Part shown: positions 14,722-24,484 of the stretch, in pieces
Position numbering within the stretch: the stretch's first letter is position 1
How the letters are laid out: every line of letters starts with the position of its first letter
IMG/VR virus record: IMGVR_UViG_3300017956_006678
Location: 1 to 64,000 of that record
Strand: one strand, 5' to 3'
Length of the DNA stretch: 64,000 bases
Source: a virus
Made by a program: the position numbers and the translations under genes
The notes under the pieces: model-generated
Database searches by the model: none
What the model was told of the DNA's origin: nothing
Seen by the model: only the letters and a program-made list of their open reading frames with translations

Positions 14722-16635
14722 ATGTTTAACAAAAATATATTTGATACTAAACAAGACAATAATCAATTAATTTTAAATTCTGATATTGTTGTAGTTTCTG
14801 ACTTATACGCTGATGAATATCTTGGAGGTGCTGAATTAACTTCTGAGGTATTCATCAATTCTTTAATTGATGCAGGTTATAAAGTTTGTAAAATTAAAAG
14901 CAATGAATTGGATATGAAAAATATTGAAACAGGAGAAATGAAAAGTTGGATATTTTTTAATTACTCTGCAATCAATATGAATTTAATACCTACAATTGTA
15001 GCAAATGTGAATTATTCAATTGTAGAATACGATTATAAATTTTGTCAATATAGATCAACAGAAAAACATAAAGAAGTAGAAAATAATGATTGTGATTGTC
15101 ATGAAAAACCATTAGGTAAATTAATATCTGCATTTATGTTTGGAGCAAAAAATTTAATGTGGATGTCAGAAGGGCAAAGAGACTTTTACATTCAACGCTT
15201 TCCTTTTCTCAAAAGTAAAGATAACTACATAATAAGCTCAGCGTTTACAGATAAAACATTTAAAAATTTAAGTGAAAATAGAAAAAATAAAAAAAGAAAT
15301 GACAAAGCACTGATAATACAGTCTAATTCGTGGATTAAAGGCGTAGAAGATTCTATAGAATATTGTAAATCAAAAAATATTAAATACGATCTAATCGGTA
15401 ATGTTTCACATTCTGAAATAATAAAGGCGATGAGCGAATATTCTCATTTTGTTTTTATGCCTAAAGGTAAAGACACATGTCCTAGAATCTTAATAGAAGC
15501 AAAATTATCAGGAATGCATATTCATACCAATAATAATTGTCAACACACATCAGAAAAATGGTGGAGTTATAATCTAGAAGAAATAGAATCATATCTTAAA
15601 AATTCTAAAAAAAGATTCTTAAATGCTATAGATCATCAAATTAAAAAAATAGAAACAATTAGCGGTTACACAACAACAAAAGATTGTATATCACAAGAAT
15701 ATCCATACATCCAAGCAATTAAATCAATGTTAAATTTTTGTGATCAAGTAGTTGTTGTTGATGGAGGTTCTACAGATGGGACGTGGGAGTCACTGGTTGA
15801 ACTTTCTAAAAAAGATGATAGAATTATCATTGAACAAAAGAAAAGGGACTGGTCACATCCACGTTTTGCCGTATTTGATGGTTTGCAAAAGGCTTATGCA
15901 AGAAGTTTATGTACTAGTGATTGGTGCTGGCAAATGGATTCAGATGAAATCGTTCATGAGGAAGATTATGAAAAAATTAAACAATTGATTAAGCGTATTC
16001 CTAAATCGATGCATTTACTGGCATTACCTGTAATAGAATATTGGGGTGGGTCTGAAAAAGTAAGAATTGATGTCAATCCTTGGAAATGGAGATTGAGTAG
16101 AAATCATAAACATATAACACACGGTATACCTAAACAGCTTAGAGCTGAGGATGAAAATGGAGATCTTTACGCTTTACAGGGAACAGATGGTTGTGATTAT
16201 ATTGATGCTAATTCATATGAAATAATACCTTGTATGAATTTTTATGATCAAAATATTCATAATTTAAGGATACAAGCATTATCAGGTAATGAAGACGCAG
16301 TTGAAGCTTATGAAAATTGGTTTAATAATTTAGTAGAAAATTTACCTGGCGTTCATCATTATAGCTGGATGGATTTAGAAAGAAAAATTAAAACATATAA
16401 GAATTATTGGTCTAAGCATTGGCAAAGTATGTATAATATATCTCAAGAAGATACGCCTGAAAACAATATGTTTTTTAATAAGAAATGGGAAGATGTTACA
16501 GATGAAGAAATAAAAGATCTTGCAAAAAAATTAAAAGATAAAATGGGAGGATGGATATTTCATAATCGCGTTGATTTTGAAAAACCTACACCTCATGTTT
16601 ATATTGAAAGAGGTGAACCTGAGGTGATGAAATAA
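14722..16635 (+). CDS. Two-domain glycosyltransferase (GT-B-like plus GT2)
   Basis: A 637-residue fusion. The first half (about residues 20-310) looks like a GT-B glycosyltransferase, with SDLYADEYLGGAEL near the N-terminus and a C-terminal PKGKDTCPRILIEAKLSG segment typical of retaining GT4-type enzymes. The second half (from about residue 315) is a GT-A family 2 domain with VVVDGGSTDGTW near residue 345 and a DSDE metal-binding motif near residue 412. It therefore probably adds two sugars, or one half is regulatory. ATG 14722 is chosen over GTG 14716 because AAGAGGTG is the ribosome site. It is the first gene of the 22 kb glycan island. Confidence 0.82.
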   Translation: MFNKNIFDTKQDNNQLILNSDIVVVSDLYADEYLGGAELTSEVFINSLIDAGYKVCKIKSNELDMKNIETGEMKSWIFFNYSAINMNLIPTIVANVNYSIVEYDYKFCQYRSTEKHKEVENNDCDCHEKPLGKLISAFMFGAKNLMWMSEGQRDFYIQRFPFLKSKDNYIISSAFTDKTFKNLSENRKNKKRNDKALIIQSNSWIKGVEDSIEYCKSKNIKYDLIGNVSHSEIIKAMSEYSHFVFMPKGKDTCPRILIEAKLSGMHIHTNNNCQHTSEKWWSYNLEEIESYLKNSKKRFLNAIDHQIKKIETISGYTTTKDCISQEYPYIQAIKSMLNFCDQVVVVDGGSTDGTWESLVELSKKDDRIIIEQKKRDWSHPRFAVFDGLQKAYARSLCTSDWCWQMDSDEIVHEEDYEKIKQLIKRIPKSMHLLALPVIEYWGGSEKVRIDVNPWKWRLSRNHKHITHGIPKQLRAEDENGDLYALQGTDGCDYIDANSYEIIPCMNFYDQNIHNLRIQALSGNEDAVEAYENWFNNLVENLPGVHHYSWMDLERKIKTYKNYWSKHWQSMYNISQEDTPENNMFFNKKWEDVTDEEIKDLAKKLKDKMGGWIFHNRVDFEKPTPHVYIERGEPEVMK

Positions 16636-17375
16636 TGGAAGAAACCAGATTTGTATTTTTAATACCTGCATATAATTGTGAAAAAGAAATTAAACAAACA
16701 TTAATGTCTGTGTTTGCACAATCTTATCAAAATTGGAGAGTAATTCTTATTGATGATGTGTCTACAGATAATACATTACAATTCTCAAAAAATTTGGTCG
16801 AATCGCTTTGTTGTAGAGAAAAATTTATATTTGTTAGAAGAGAAGAAAAATATGGAGAAGTGAGAAATACAGTTGAAGAAATAGAATATATCGATAATGA
16901 TGAAGTTGTTGTTAGGCTAGATGCTGGAGATTGGTTGACAGAAAATGACACTTTGTATTATTTAGATAAGATATATAGTGAACATAATCCTGCTGTTTGT
17001 TGGACTGCACAAAGATGGGCTTATACAAACTATGGAATATCAAAACAAATGAAACTACAACCAAATCAGAGCGTCTATCAGCATCCCTGGGTATCTAGTC
17101 ATTTAAAAACTTTTAGAGCTTCTGCACTTAAAAAGGTGAATCCTAAAAATTTTTATGACGACGATGGAAATTGGATTATGATTGCATGTGATCAGGCAGT
17201 TTTCTTGCCAATGATGCATTTAGCTATAAAAGAAAAATTACCTCTTGTATTTCTTCCAATCGTGTGTTACCATTATAATATTGATCTAGAAAGGCCAGAA
17301 CTTTTTACTGAAGATCGATCGATAAAACAAAAGCAAAGTGCTGAATGGATAAGAGAGAGGGGATATGTTGAGTGA
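16635..17375 (+). CDS. GT2 family glycosyltransferase
   Basis: A 246-residue GT-A fold glycosyltransferase: VFLIPAYNCEKEIKQTLMSV at the N-terminus, IDDVSTDNT at about residues 39-47 for nucleotide binding, and RLDAGDWL near residue 94 in the place of the usual DxD. It overlaps the preceding gene by one base (TAATG), so it is translationally coupled. It transfers a sugar from a nucleotide donor to an unknown acceptor in the cytoplasm. The single-Asp DAGD metal site is a variant but is common in GT2 enzymes. Confidence 0.82.
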   Translation: MEETRFVFLIPAYNCEKEIKQTLMSVFAQSYQNWRVILIDDVSTDNTLQFSKNLVESLCCREKFIFVRREEKYGEVRNTVEEIEYIDNDEVVVRLDAGDWLTENDTLYYLDKIYSEHNPAVCWTAQRWAYTNYGISKQMKLQPNQSVYQHPWVSSHLKTFRASALKKVNPKNFYDDDGNWIMIACDQAVFLPMMHLAIKEKLPLVFLPIVCYHYNIDLERPELFTEDRSIKQKQSAEWIRERGYVE

Positions 17376-17733
17376 AACAGGTAAACATATAAGTGAATGT
17401 GAGAAAGTAGATAAACCTTGGGGTTACGAGGTAATTTGGGCAAAAACAAAAGATTATGTTGCAAAAATGATGAGTATTAGCCCAAACCAAAGAATGAGTT
17501 TGCAATATCATAACAAAAAAGAAGAAACACTATATGTAATGTCAGGTGTTTTAATATTGTGGGAAGGTGAAGAGGAAAATGGCTTTAAGCATTTACCTCC
17601 AGGATCTGTGTATCACGTCAATCCTAAACAAATACATAGGTTTGGTGCTGGCTCGAGCCCAGTTATGCTAATTGAAGTTAGTACAAATCACCTTGATGAT
17701 GTTGTTAGAATTAAGGATGATTACGATAGATGA
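17365..17733 (+). CDS. Cupin, mannose-6-phosphate isomerase type II-like
   Basis: A 122-residue single cupin domain beginning DKPWGYEVIW, a hallmark of the C-terminal isomerase part of GDP-mannose pyrophosphorylase/phosphomannose isomerase enzymes. Metal-binding residues are visible in QYHNKKEETLYV and in IHRFGAG. It is the isolated cupin domain without a nucleotidyltransferase part. It would interconvert fructose-6-phosphate and mannose-6-phosphate or act as another sugar isomerase, feeding a mannose-derived precursor into the island. It starts within the end of the previous gene (11-base overlap), with AGAGAGGGG as ribosome site. Confidence 0.78.
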   Translation: MLSETGKHISECEKVDKPWGYEVIWAKTKDYVAKMMSISPNQRMSLQYHNKKEETLYVMSGVLILWEGEEENGFKHLPPGSVYHVNPKQIHRFGAGSSPVMLIEVSTNHLDDVVRIKDDYDR

Positions 17734-18641
17734 AAGTATTTACACATAATTTTAATCCGAGTTCAAATAGCGGACCTAATAAATTTACTAGAACTTTATT
17801 TAATCAATTAATTAAAGATAATAAAGTTATATTAAGCAGCCAAGAAGAAGCTGACGTTGAATTCTGTTTAATACAGCAACAGCTACATAAGGTTAAACCT
17901 ATGGTTCTTCGTTTAGATGGAATCTGGTTTAATTCTGAACAAGATTATAATAGACAAAATGCACCTATTGTTTTTTCATATCAGAATGCAGACGCTGTAG
18001 TTTTCCAATCAAATTTTAATAAGAAATTAACAGAAAGTTGGTTTGGTGCACACAAAAATTCTTATGTGATCCACAATGCCGCAGATTTAAATTTAATTAA
18101 AGCAGCTAATTTAAATTTCTGGGATAATAAGTTTGGCAAAGATACAGAAGTGTGGTCATGTGCATCTTCTTGGCGACCACATAAAAGATTAAATGAGAAT
18201 ATTAGATACTTTTTAGAATTTGCACCAAAAGATGCAATTTTTGCTATAGCAGGTGCACTTACAATGGACGATGCTAAAAAAATACCAAAGAATGAGAGGA
18301 TATTTCTTATGGGAGACTTAGACTACATGAGTTTACTTTCACTTTATAAGCGATCATCAACATTTGTTCATTTAGCTTATCTTGATCATTGTCCTAATGT
18401 TGTTGTAGATGCGCAGGCATCAGGTTGTAAAATAGTTTGTAGTTCGACAGGAGGCACACAAGAAATTGTGCACGATGGAATTATAGTTCAGGAAGAATCT
18501 TGGGATTTTAAACCAACAAAATTATACGAACCGCCTAGTATGAAATGGAATTTAGTAGAAAAAAATAATAAAAAGACAAAGATTGATTCAATAGAGACGT
18601 GTTCAAAAATCTATTTTAAAATAATGAAGGGGTTGATTTGA
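17730..18641 (+). CDS. GT-B (GT4/GT1-like) glycosyltransferase
   Basis: A 303-residue protein with the C-terminal donor-binding half of GT4 enzymes: HLAYLDHCPNVVVDAQASGC near residue 212, matching the usual EGxPxxxxEAxAxG consensus, then SSTGGTQEIV. The N-terminal half (NPSSNSGPNKFTRTLFNQL) is the acceptor-binding Rossmann half. It overlaps the cupin gene by four bases and the next gene by four bases. Function is sugar transfer, with unknown donor and acceptor. Confidence 0.8.
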   Translation: MKVFTHNFNPSSNSGPNKFTRTLFNQLIKDNKVILSSQEEADVEFCLIQQQLHKVKPMVLRLDGIWFNSEQDYNRQNAPIVFSYQNADAVVFQSNFNKKLTESWFGAHKNSYVIHNAADLNLIKAANLNFWDNKFGKDTEVWSCASSWRPHKRLNENIRYFLEFAPKDAIFAIAGALTMDDAKKIPKNERIFLMGDLDYMSLLSLYKRSSTFVHLAYLDHCPNVVVDAQASGCKIVCSSTGGTQEIVHDGIIVQEESWDFKPTKLYEPPSMKWNLVEKNNKKTKIDSIETCSKIYFKIMKGLI

Positions 18642-19570
18642 AAATATTTTGTCATGTACCTAGAGAAAATTGGATTGTAGACAGAATGGGTAATGAATTT
18701 TTACAACATTCTTCGCATGATGTTTCTTTAGATAGAATAGAAGAAGATACGGAATTAATATGGTTATTTGCTTCGTGGTGTTGGAATCAAATACCAATTG
18801 AAATACTTGCTAGAAAAAAAGTTGTGTGTACAGTTCATCATGAAGTACCTGAAAAATTTGATCTAAAAAGAAAACAAAACTTTTTAATAAGAGACAAATT
18901 AGTCAATTATTATCACACCTATACGAAAGAAACTAAAGATTTGATAGAATCTTTATCATCAAAACCGGTTAAAATTATTCCTCATTGGGTAAATAATAAA
19001 ATATGGATTAAAGAAGATAAGCATAAATGTAGAGAAATATTAAACTTACCTAAAGATAAATTTCTAATAGGCAGCTTTCAAAGAGATACAGAAGGATCTG
19101 ATCTTAAGACTCCTAAATTAGAAAAAGGACCAGACATATTTGTTGAAAAAATTAAAGATATATGTCGTTTTAGAAAAGATGTACATGTTGTTCTGAGTGG
19201 CTGGAGAAGACAATACGTGATAAATAGATTAAATAATGAAGGTATTAAATTTACATATATTGAATTACCTGATCAGCAAACAATTAATAAATTGTATAAT
19301 TCACTTGATTTGTATATTGTAAGTTCTAGATGCGAAGGAGGACCTCAGTCAGTATTCGAATGTGCACAATTAAAAATACCTGTAATATCAACAAAAGTAG
19401 GACAGTCATTTTTTCTTCATGAAAATTGTATTTATAATCATGATCAAAAAATAAATAATGAAATAATAAATTTATCTTCTGCATCAACTATGTATAATTT
19501 CAATAATATTAAAGATCTTTCTATTGATAATTGTATTGATCTTTACGATAATTTTTTGAGAGAGGTTTGA
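18638..19570 (+). CDS. GT-B (GT4-like) glycosyltransferase
   Basis: A 310-residue glycosyltransferase. The C-terminal half has a GSFQRD segment near residue 147 and a donor-site motif, SSRCEGGPQSVFECAQLKIPV, around residues 229-249. The N-terminal part contains TVHHEVPEKF, similar to acceptor loops in GT4 enzymes. It is coupled to its neighbours (4-base overlap upstream, 2-base gap downstream). It is one of several consecutive transferases that probably build one oligosaccharide. Confidence 0.8.
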   Translation: MKIFCHVPRENWIVDRMGNEFLQHSSHDVSLDRIEEDTELIWLFASWCWNQIPIEILARKKVVCTVHHEVPEKFDLKRKQNFLIRDKLVNYYHTYTKETKDLIESLSSKPVKIIPHWVNNKIWIKEDKHKCREILNLPKDKFLIGSFQRDTEGSDLKTPKLEKGPDIFVEKIKDICRFRKDVHVVLSGWRRQYVINRLNNEGIKFTYIELPDQQTINKLYNSLDLYIVSSRCEGGPQSVFECAQLKIPVISTKVGQSFFLHENCIYNHDQKINNEIINLSSASTMYNFNNIKDLSIDNCIDLYDNFLREV

Positions 19571-19572
19571 AC

Positions 19573-20280
19573 ATGAAAAAAATAATGATTAAAGAAAAGT
19601 TAAAAAACATGGACGTTGAATTAGAAGACGTTGTCATGGGTGACTTTGATATTATTGGTGAATATACAGCAAAAAAGAGTAGAACAAGAGACAAAGATCA
19701 GTATAGAAAAGCAGGTTGTTTTTTTAGACCTAACTATGAAAGAGGTATACTAATGTATTATCTTGTTAGAAAAAAAGAAATTGAGTCTGTATTAGAAATA
19801 GGTTTTGGAAGAGGATACTCTGTTTTTTGCATGGCAAAGGCAATGTGTGATCATGGTATCGATGGCAAAATAACAACAGTTGATCCTAATTTAGATGAAA
19901 ACTTTTTAAATAATTTAGCAAAAATATTTCCAAAAGAATGGTTTGATAAAATAGAATTTGTCAAAAGTACTTCAGACACATATTTTTCTGAAAATAAAGA
20001 AAAAGAATTTGATTTTATTTATATAGACGGCGATCATAGATACGAAGCTGTTAAAAAAGATTGGGAAAACTCTAAAGACAAGTTTAAAAAAGCACTTTTG
20101 TTTGATGACTATCACATGCCTTCAAAAAGACAAAAAGATATTGAATGTTCAAAAGTAATTGACGATATTACAGAATTTGAAAAAGAACTAATAATAATGG
20201 ATAGAAGAATATTTTTTGATGATAGAAGAATAGCTGATGAAGATATTGATTATGGACAAGTCCTCATAGAAAAGGAATGA
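19573..20280 (+). CDS. Class I SAM-dependent methyltransferase
   Basis: A 235-residue methyltransferase with motif I VLEIGFGRGYSVF at about residues 74-86, an acidic motif II (TTVDPN), and FDFIYIDGDHRYEAV, typical of the Methyltransf_24 type seen in sugar and cephalosporin hydroxylase-like enzymes. ATG 19573 follows an AGAGAGG ribosome site; the frame upstream to 19567 uses a TTG inside that site. It probably O-methylates a sugar or other island product. Confidence 0.8.
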   Translation: MKKIMIKEKLKNMDVELEDVVMGDFDIIGEYTAKKSRTRDKDQYRKAGCFFRPNYERGILMYYLVRKKEIESVLEIGFGRGYSVFCMAKAMCDHGIDGKITTVDPNLDENFLNNLAKIFPKEWFDKIEFVKSTSDTYFSENKEKEFDFIYIDGDHRYEAVKKDWENSKDKFKKALLFDDYHMPSKRQKDIECSKVIDDITEFEKELIIMDRRIFFDDRRIADEDIDYGQVLIEKE

Positions 20281-20286
20281 CATGTC

Positions 20287-20982
20287 ATGTATACAAATTT
20301 TTATAAAAAAGGCATAGTTGATATTGATTTTCATAATGAAAAAATAGATTTAATATTAAAAGATATATTAGATCTCAAAATAAAAAATAATTATTTTCTT
20401 AAAACTAAATATCAAAAAACTTATGATTTGAGACCTGATGTATATACTTATGATCCTTGTTTTTTGAACGTTCTTAAAGAAAATAACATTAAAGAATTAA
20501 TAAGGAAGTATACTTTAAGAAATCTAACACTATCACATGTGCAAGTAAGAGTTGTAGAAGATGAAAATAGCTACATGAACTGGCATAGGGATACATACTA
20601 TAACCAACGGGGAGACCTGGTAGGACAAGCACCTTCAGGTATAAAAATAATATATTATCCCAAGTTCAATGAGAATGAAAAAGAATTTGGAAGACTTGCT
20701 TATTTAGAAGGATCAAATAGAATACTTTTTCCAACAAATGCATACGATAATCAACTTTTTGGAATACTCAAACAAAATATAGTTAAAGCTAGATCTGGCA
20801 AAGCTATATTATTTGACACTGCAGGACTTCATGCAGTTATTCCAGAAAATAAAGGTGAAAAGTCTATAAGGTTAATTTATAGCTTTCTTGAGAAAGAGCA
20901 AGTAAATGCAATATCTACAGATAAAAAAAATATACATCAAAAAACTTCCTTAGAATATGAAAAATGGATGCAAAATGTTTAA
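20287..20982 (+). CDS. Phytanoyl-CoA dioxygenase-like 2OG-Fe(II) oxygenase
   Basis: A 231-residue protein with the facial triad of the PhyH family: MNWHRDTYY (HxD, about residues 97-103) and a distal His in FDTAGLHAVIP near residue 185, followed by Arg in SIRLIYSF for 2-oxoglutarate. It should hydroxylate or otherwise oxidise a small substrate using iron and 2-oxoglutarate. It is the first of three such oxygenases in the island. It sits between a methyltransferase and a glycosyltransferase-like gene, so a sugar or sugar-linked group is the likely substrate (inference). Confidence 0.78.
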   Translation: MYTNFYKKGIVDIDFHNEKIDLILKDILDLKIKNNYFLKTKYQKTYDLRPDVYTYDPCFLNVLKENNIKELIRKYTLRNLTLSHVQVRVVEDENSYMNWHRDTYYNQRGDLVGQAPSGIKIIYYPKFNENEKEFGRLAYLEGSNRILFPTNAYDNQLFGILKQNIVKARSGKAILFDTAGLHAVIPENKGEKSIRLIYSFLEKEQVNAISTDKKNIHQKTSLEYEKWMQNV

Positions 20983-21913
20983 AGCTTATTATTGCAAAGA
21001 AAGATTTAAATTTATTCATAATGATTTATTAGGAACTAATTTAATAAAAGAATATTCAAACAAATTTTTAATACCCAAAACAGGATGTTTTTATTCTGAT
21101 CATTTAAATTTTTACATTGATACTTCTGATGGTGTCAATGATGATTTAGAGATATATGAGTATTGTGGTAGAATTAAAAGAGTAGTCCAAGACTGTAAAG
21201 GGAAACCATTTCTTTTTTTTAAGTCTGCTTATTCTAAAAAATGGTCAAAAAATATAGAAAAAATAGCAGAAGAAAATAATGGAAAAATCATACCTTTTTT
21301 TAAATGGTCTTTTAATAATAAATTCTATAGTGACTTGTACCAAAAGCGTGAATTGTTTTTAGAAAAATATGAGAACGTTAAAAAAGAATATGACATCGGA
21401 ATATTTTTTGATTCTAAAAAATACAGATACCCCTTACCTAGTGAAACAGATGAATTTATATCTTGGAGTGATCATGAAAAATTTGGATTAGCAGGTAAAA
21501 GTAGAAATATGGGATATCAGAATATTAATTCTAGAAAAAATATTATTGATAAACTTAATAACTCAAAATTTAATGTATTACACAGTTGGTCATCTTATAA
21601 AGATTACATCGATCAAAGTTTTAAATGTAAGATAATAATTAATCCACCCGGCATTGGAGAATACACTTCTAGAATGGTTGATCAAACATACCTGGGTAAT
21701 TGCATAGTTTTAAGAAAGAATTCATACGATAATGGTTTAAGCTGGAAAAAACATATTCCTGAAGTTGACTTCATCAGCTCAGATTGGGAGAATACAATAG
21801 AAAATATTATTTCAAAATATAAGCATCATGGTAAAAATTGTAGAGAATATTATGAAAATTTCTGGACACCAAATGCAATCGTTAACTACTTAATAGGAAA
21901 AATAAATGATTGA
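20975..21913 (+). CDS. Glycosyltransferase-like protein (GT-B/exostosin-type)
   Basis: A 312-residue protein with a C-terminal half resembling GT-B donor domains of exostosin-like enzymes: KIIINPPGIGEYTSRMVDQ followed by GNCIVLRKN and a C-terminal helix with FWTPNAIVNYL. The N-terminal half has no clear motif. ATG 20975 is preferred; an upstream in-frame ATG at 20957 is deeper in the previous gene. Assignment to glycosyltransferases rests on fold-like patterns and on the neighbours. Confidence 0.6.
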   Translation: MFKAYYCKERFKFIHNDLLGTNLIKEYSNKFLIPKTGCFYSDHLNFYIDTSDGVNDDLEIYEYCGRIKRVVQDCKGKPFLFFKSAYSKKWSKNIEKIAEENNGKIIPFFKWSFNNKFYSDLYQKRELFLEKYENVKKEYDIGIFFDSKKYRYPLPSETDEFISWSDHEKFGLAGKSRNMGYQNINSRKNIIDKLNNSKFNVLHSWSSYKDYIDQSFKCKIIINPPGIGEYTSRMVDQTYLGNCIVLRKNSYDNGLSWKKHIPEVDFISSDWENTIENIISKYKHHGKNCREYYENFWTPNAIVNYLIGKIND

Positions 21914-22541
21914 ATTATTTGATTTTAAAAAACTCGAATCGATTAGAAATAAAAAAATTATTTTTTTAGATTTAGGTGCAAATGTTGGAAAGGTAACAGA
22001 AAAATTATTAGAAATTGATAATATCACAAAAATATACTGTTTTGAACCTGTTATAGAAAATTTTAAAATTTTAGAAAGAAAATTTGGAAAAAATGATAAA
22101 ATAAAATTAGAAAATAAAATAGTTTGGAATCAAAAAGGAAAAGTTAATTTTTCTGTAGGATCTAAAAATTGTCATACAAACTCTAAAATAACTAAAATTA
22201 TTAATGAAAGAAATTATGACAAAAGAAAATATATTAAACAATATGAAATTGATTGTATCGACATATACGATTTTATAGAAAGTTTAAACATAAACAATGA
22301 AGAACAATATTTAGTAATTAAAATGGATATTGAAGGTGCAGAATATGAAGTATTACCTCGTATGATTGAGAAAAATTCTATCCAAAAAGTTGACATTCTT
22401 CTTGTTGAATTTCATAAAGAACCGATACCTGGCAAATCTAAAAAAAGTATAATAGAAAATATTTTTAAAAATAAAGAAAAAATTTTACTATATGAAGAGC
22501 AAACCCCGGGTACATTTAAAAAATGTGATTATAAAAGATGA
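21906..22541 (+). CDS. FkbM family methyltransferase
   Basis: A 211-residue protein with FkbM signatures: FLDLGANVGKVTE (motif I, about residues 20-32), IYCFEPVIENF (acidic motif), and KMDIEGAEYEVLP near residue 142. FkbM enzymes O-methylate sugars and polyketides. Overlaps with both neighbours (8 and 4 bases) show it is read as part of the island. It probably caps or modifies a glycan with a methyl group. Confidence 0.88.
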   Translation: MIELFDFKKLESIRNKKIIFLDLGANVGKVTEKLLEIDNITKIYCFEPVIENFKILERKFGKNDKIKLENKIVWNQKGKVNFSVGSKNCHTNSKITKIINERNYDKRKYIKQYEIDCIDIYDFIESLNINNEEQYLVIKMDIEGAEYEVLPRMIEKNSIQKVDILLVEFHKEPIPGKSKKSIIENIFKNKEKILLYEEQTPGTFKKCDYKR

Positions 22542-23593
22542 ATTTCCTAAAATCCAATAAAGTCCTTAATCATCCAAAAAAATACGCACAATGGTTTGAT
22601 ATTGGCGATACTCTTGGTCCTATAACTGTAAAAATAGATTTAACCAATGTTTGTAATCATGATTGTCCGGGATGTATAGATTATGAATTAATTCACAATG
22701 ATAACAATAGTTTAAATTTTGATTTGTTTGAAGATTTACTAAACTCTCTAAAAAAGTGTGGTGTCAGAGGAATAAACTATACCGGGGGAGGAGAACCCAC
22801 AACACACAAGCAATTTGATAAAATTATAGAATTGACAAATAAAAAAGGTTTTAAAATTGGGTTGATATGCAACGGATCAATGTTTCACAAGTGGAATATG
22901 AGAATATTATTACCTATGTTCACATGGATACGTGTTTCTTTAGATGCTTATAGTGTAGCAACACACAAAAAGACACACGGAAAAACAGCTGATTTTAATA
23001 GAACAGTAAAAAATTTAAAATTACTCTCTACTTTAAAAAGAATGTACAGGTATAACACCACAATAGGCGCAGGTTATATAACAAATCAATACCCGGAGAT
23101 GGATAGAGAACTCTACAAATTTATTGAAATTTGTAAGAACTCAAAAATAGATTATGCCCAACTTAGACCAAGTTTTGGTTTTTTATATGATTATAAATCA
23201 GTCAATCCGGAAGAACTAAGTGAGATATTTAAAAAAGCTAGGTCATATGAAGATGAAAAATTCAGTGTAATTATAGATGAAGGGAAATATAGTAAGATTT
23301 TAGAAGGGAAAGGAACATGCAGAAGCTATAATATATGTCATGCACAATCTTTTAAAGCAACTACTATCACTGCAACAGGTGATGTTTACATATGCTGTTC
23401 TTTAACAGGAAACAAAGAAGGTTGGATAGGTAATATCAAAAAAGAAAACTTTTATAATATCTGGCATGGCGATAAAAGAAAAGAAACATTAGAAAATCTA
23501 AATGTTCATAAGTGTCCACACCTTTGTGTAGGTGATAGTTTGAATGAATTTTTAGATAAAATTAAAAATGCACATCACCCGGAGTTTTTGTAG
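22538..23593 (+). CDS. Radical SAM protein with SPASM-like C-terminus
   Basis: A 351-residue protein with the radical SAM cluster motif CNHDCPGC (C39, C43, C46) preceded by VKIDLTNV, then NYTGGGEPTTH, the SAM-binding GGE motif. The C-terminal region has further cysteines (CRSYNICHA, CCS, CPHLC), consistent with a SPASM-type auxiliary iron-sulfur cluster. Such enzymes carry out radical chemistry on peptides, sugars or cofactors. In a glycan island it may epimerise, dehydrate or deaminate a sugar, but peptide modification cannot be excluded. Confidence 0.85.
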   Translation: MNFLKSNKVLNHPKKYAQWFDIGDTLGPITVKIDLTNVCNHDCPGCIDYELIHNDNNSLNFDLFEDLLNSLKKCGVRGINYTGGGEPTTHKQFDKIIELTNKKGFKIGLICNGSMFHKWNMRILLPMFTWIRVSLDAYSVATHKKTHGKTADFNRTVKNLKLLSTLKRMYRYNTTIGAGYITNQYPEMDRELYKFIEICKNSKIDYAQLRPSFGFLYDYKSVNPEELSEIFKKARSYEDEKFSVIIDEGKYSKILEGKGTCRSYNICHAQSFKATTITATGDVYICCSLTGNKEGWIGNIKKENFYNIWHGDKRKETLENLNVHKCPHLCVGDSLNEFLDKIKNAHHPEFL

Positions 23594-24480
23594 TGAAAGT
23601 TTTAATCAATAGAAAACCTGTTGAAGGTCCTTGGGGAGGTGGTAATCTATTCGTAAAGTCTATGTGCGAAATAATGCCTAGTTTAGGGCATAAAATTGTT
23701 CATGAAATCCAAGATAACATAGATGTATTTTTTATAATAAATCCAAGATACGATAAGACAAATATATCAATTAACGAAGCTATACAATACAAAAATAATT
23801 TCCCTAATACAAAGATAATTCAAAGAATTAATGACTGTGATGCAAGAAAAGGAACAAATCAAGTCGATAACATGCTAATTGAGTGTAGCAAGTACTTAGA
23901 TTCAACAATATTTGTTTCAGAGTGGATGAAACAATACTATGTAGAAAAAGGTTGGCGATGTGAGAATAATTTTGTAGTAATTAACGGTGTCGAAACAGGA
24001 GATGAAAAATCAAAAAAGATTAAAAACGGAAAAATAAACATTGTAACACATCATTGGTCTGATAATTACTTGAAAGGATTTGACATATATGATCAATTAG
24101 ATAATTTTGTGAGAGATAATGAAGAATATAGTTTTACTTATATAGGAAGAGAAAGAGGTACTTTTAAGAACACACATATAATAAAACCTCTGCATGGAAA
24201 AAAATTATACGATCAATTAAAAAAATATGACGTCTATGTAAGCGCTTCAAGGTTTGATCCCGGTCCTAATCACATACTAGAGAGTTTGTCTTGTGGATTA
24301 CCTACGTATGTTCACGCTGACGGTGGTGGCTGTGTAGAATTTGCAGGAAAAGATAATAGCTTTAAAAATTTTGACGATTTATTACAAAGAATATTATCTA
24401 AAGAATTTGTAAAAAATAAAATTAGTCTATATAATTGGCATAGATGTATGATAAAATTAAATGAAATTATAAAAAGGTAG
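23593..24480 (+). CDS. GT-B (GT4-like) glycosyltransferase
   Basis: A 295-residue protein starting at a GTG that overlaps the previous stop by one base. It has an N-terminal GPWGGGNLFVKSM loop typical of GT4 acceptor domains. The C-terminal donor site is SASRFDPGPNHILESLSCGLP around residues 217-237, followed by YVHADGGGCVEF. It should be a retaining-type sugar transferase. Donor and acceptor are unknown. Confidence 0.82.
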   Translation: MKVLINRKPVEGPWGGGNLFVKSMCEIMPSLGHKIVHEIQDNIDVFFIINPRYDKTNISINEAIQYKNNFPNTKIIQRINDCDARKGTNQVDNMLIECSKYLDSTIFVSEWMKQYYVEKGWRCENNFVVINGVETGDEKSKKIKNGKINIVTHHWSDNYLKGFDIYDQLDNFVRDNEEYSFTYIGRERGTFKNTHIIKPLHGKKLYDQLKKYDVYVSASRFDPGPNHILESLSCGLPTYVHADGGGCVEFAGKDNSFKNFDDLLQRILSKEFVKNKISLYNWHRCMIKLNEIIKR

Positions 24481-24484
24481 CGAC

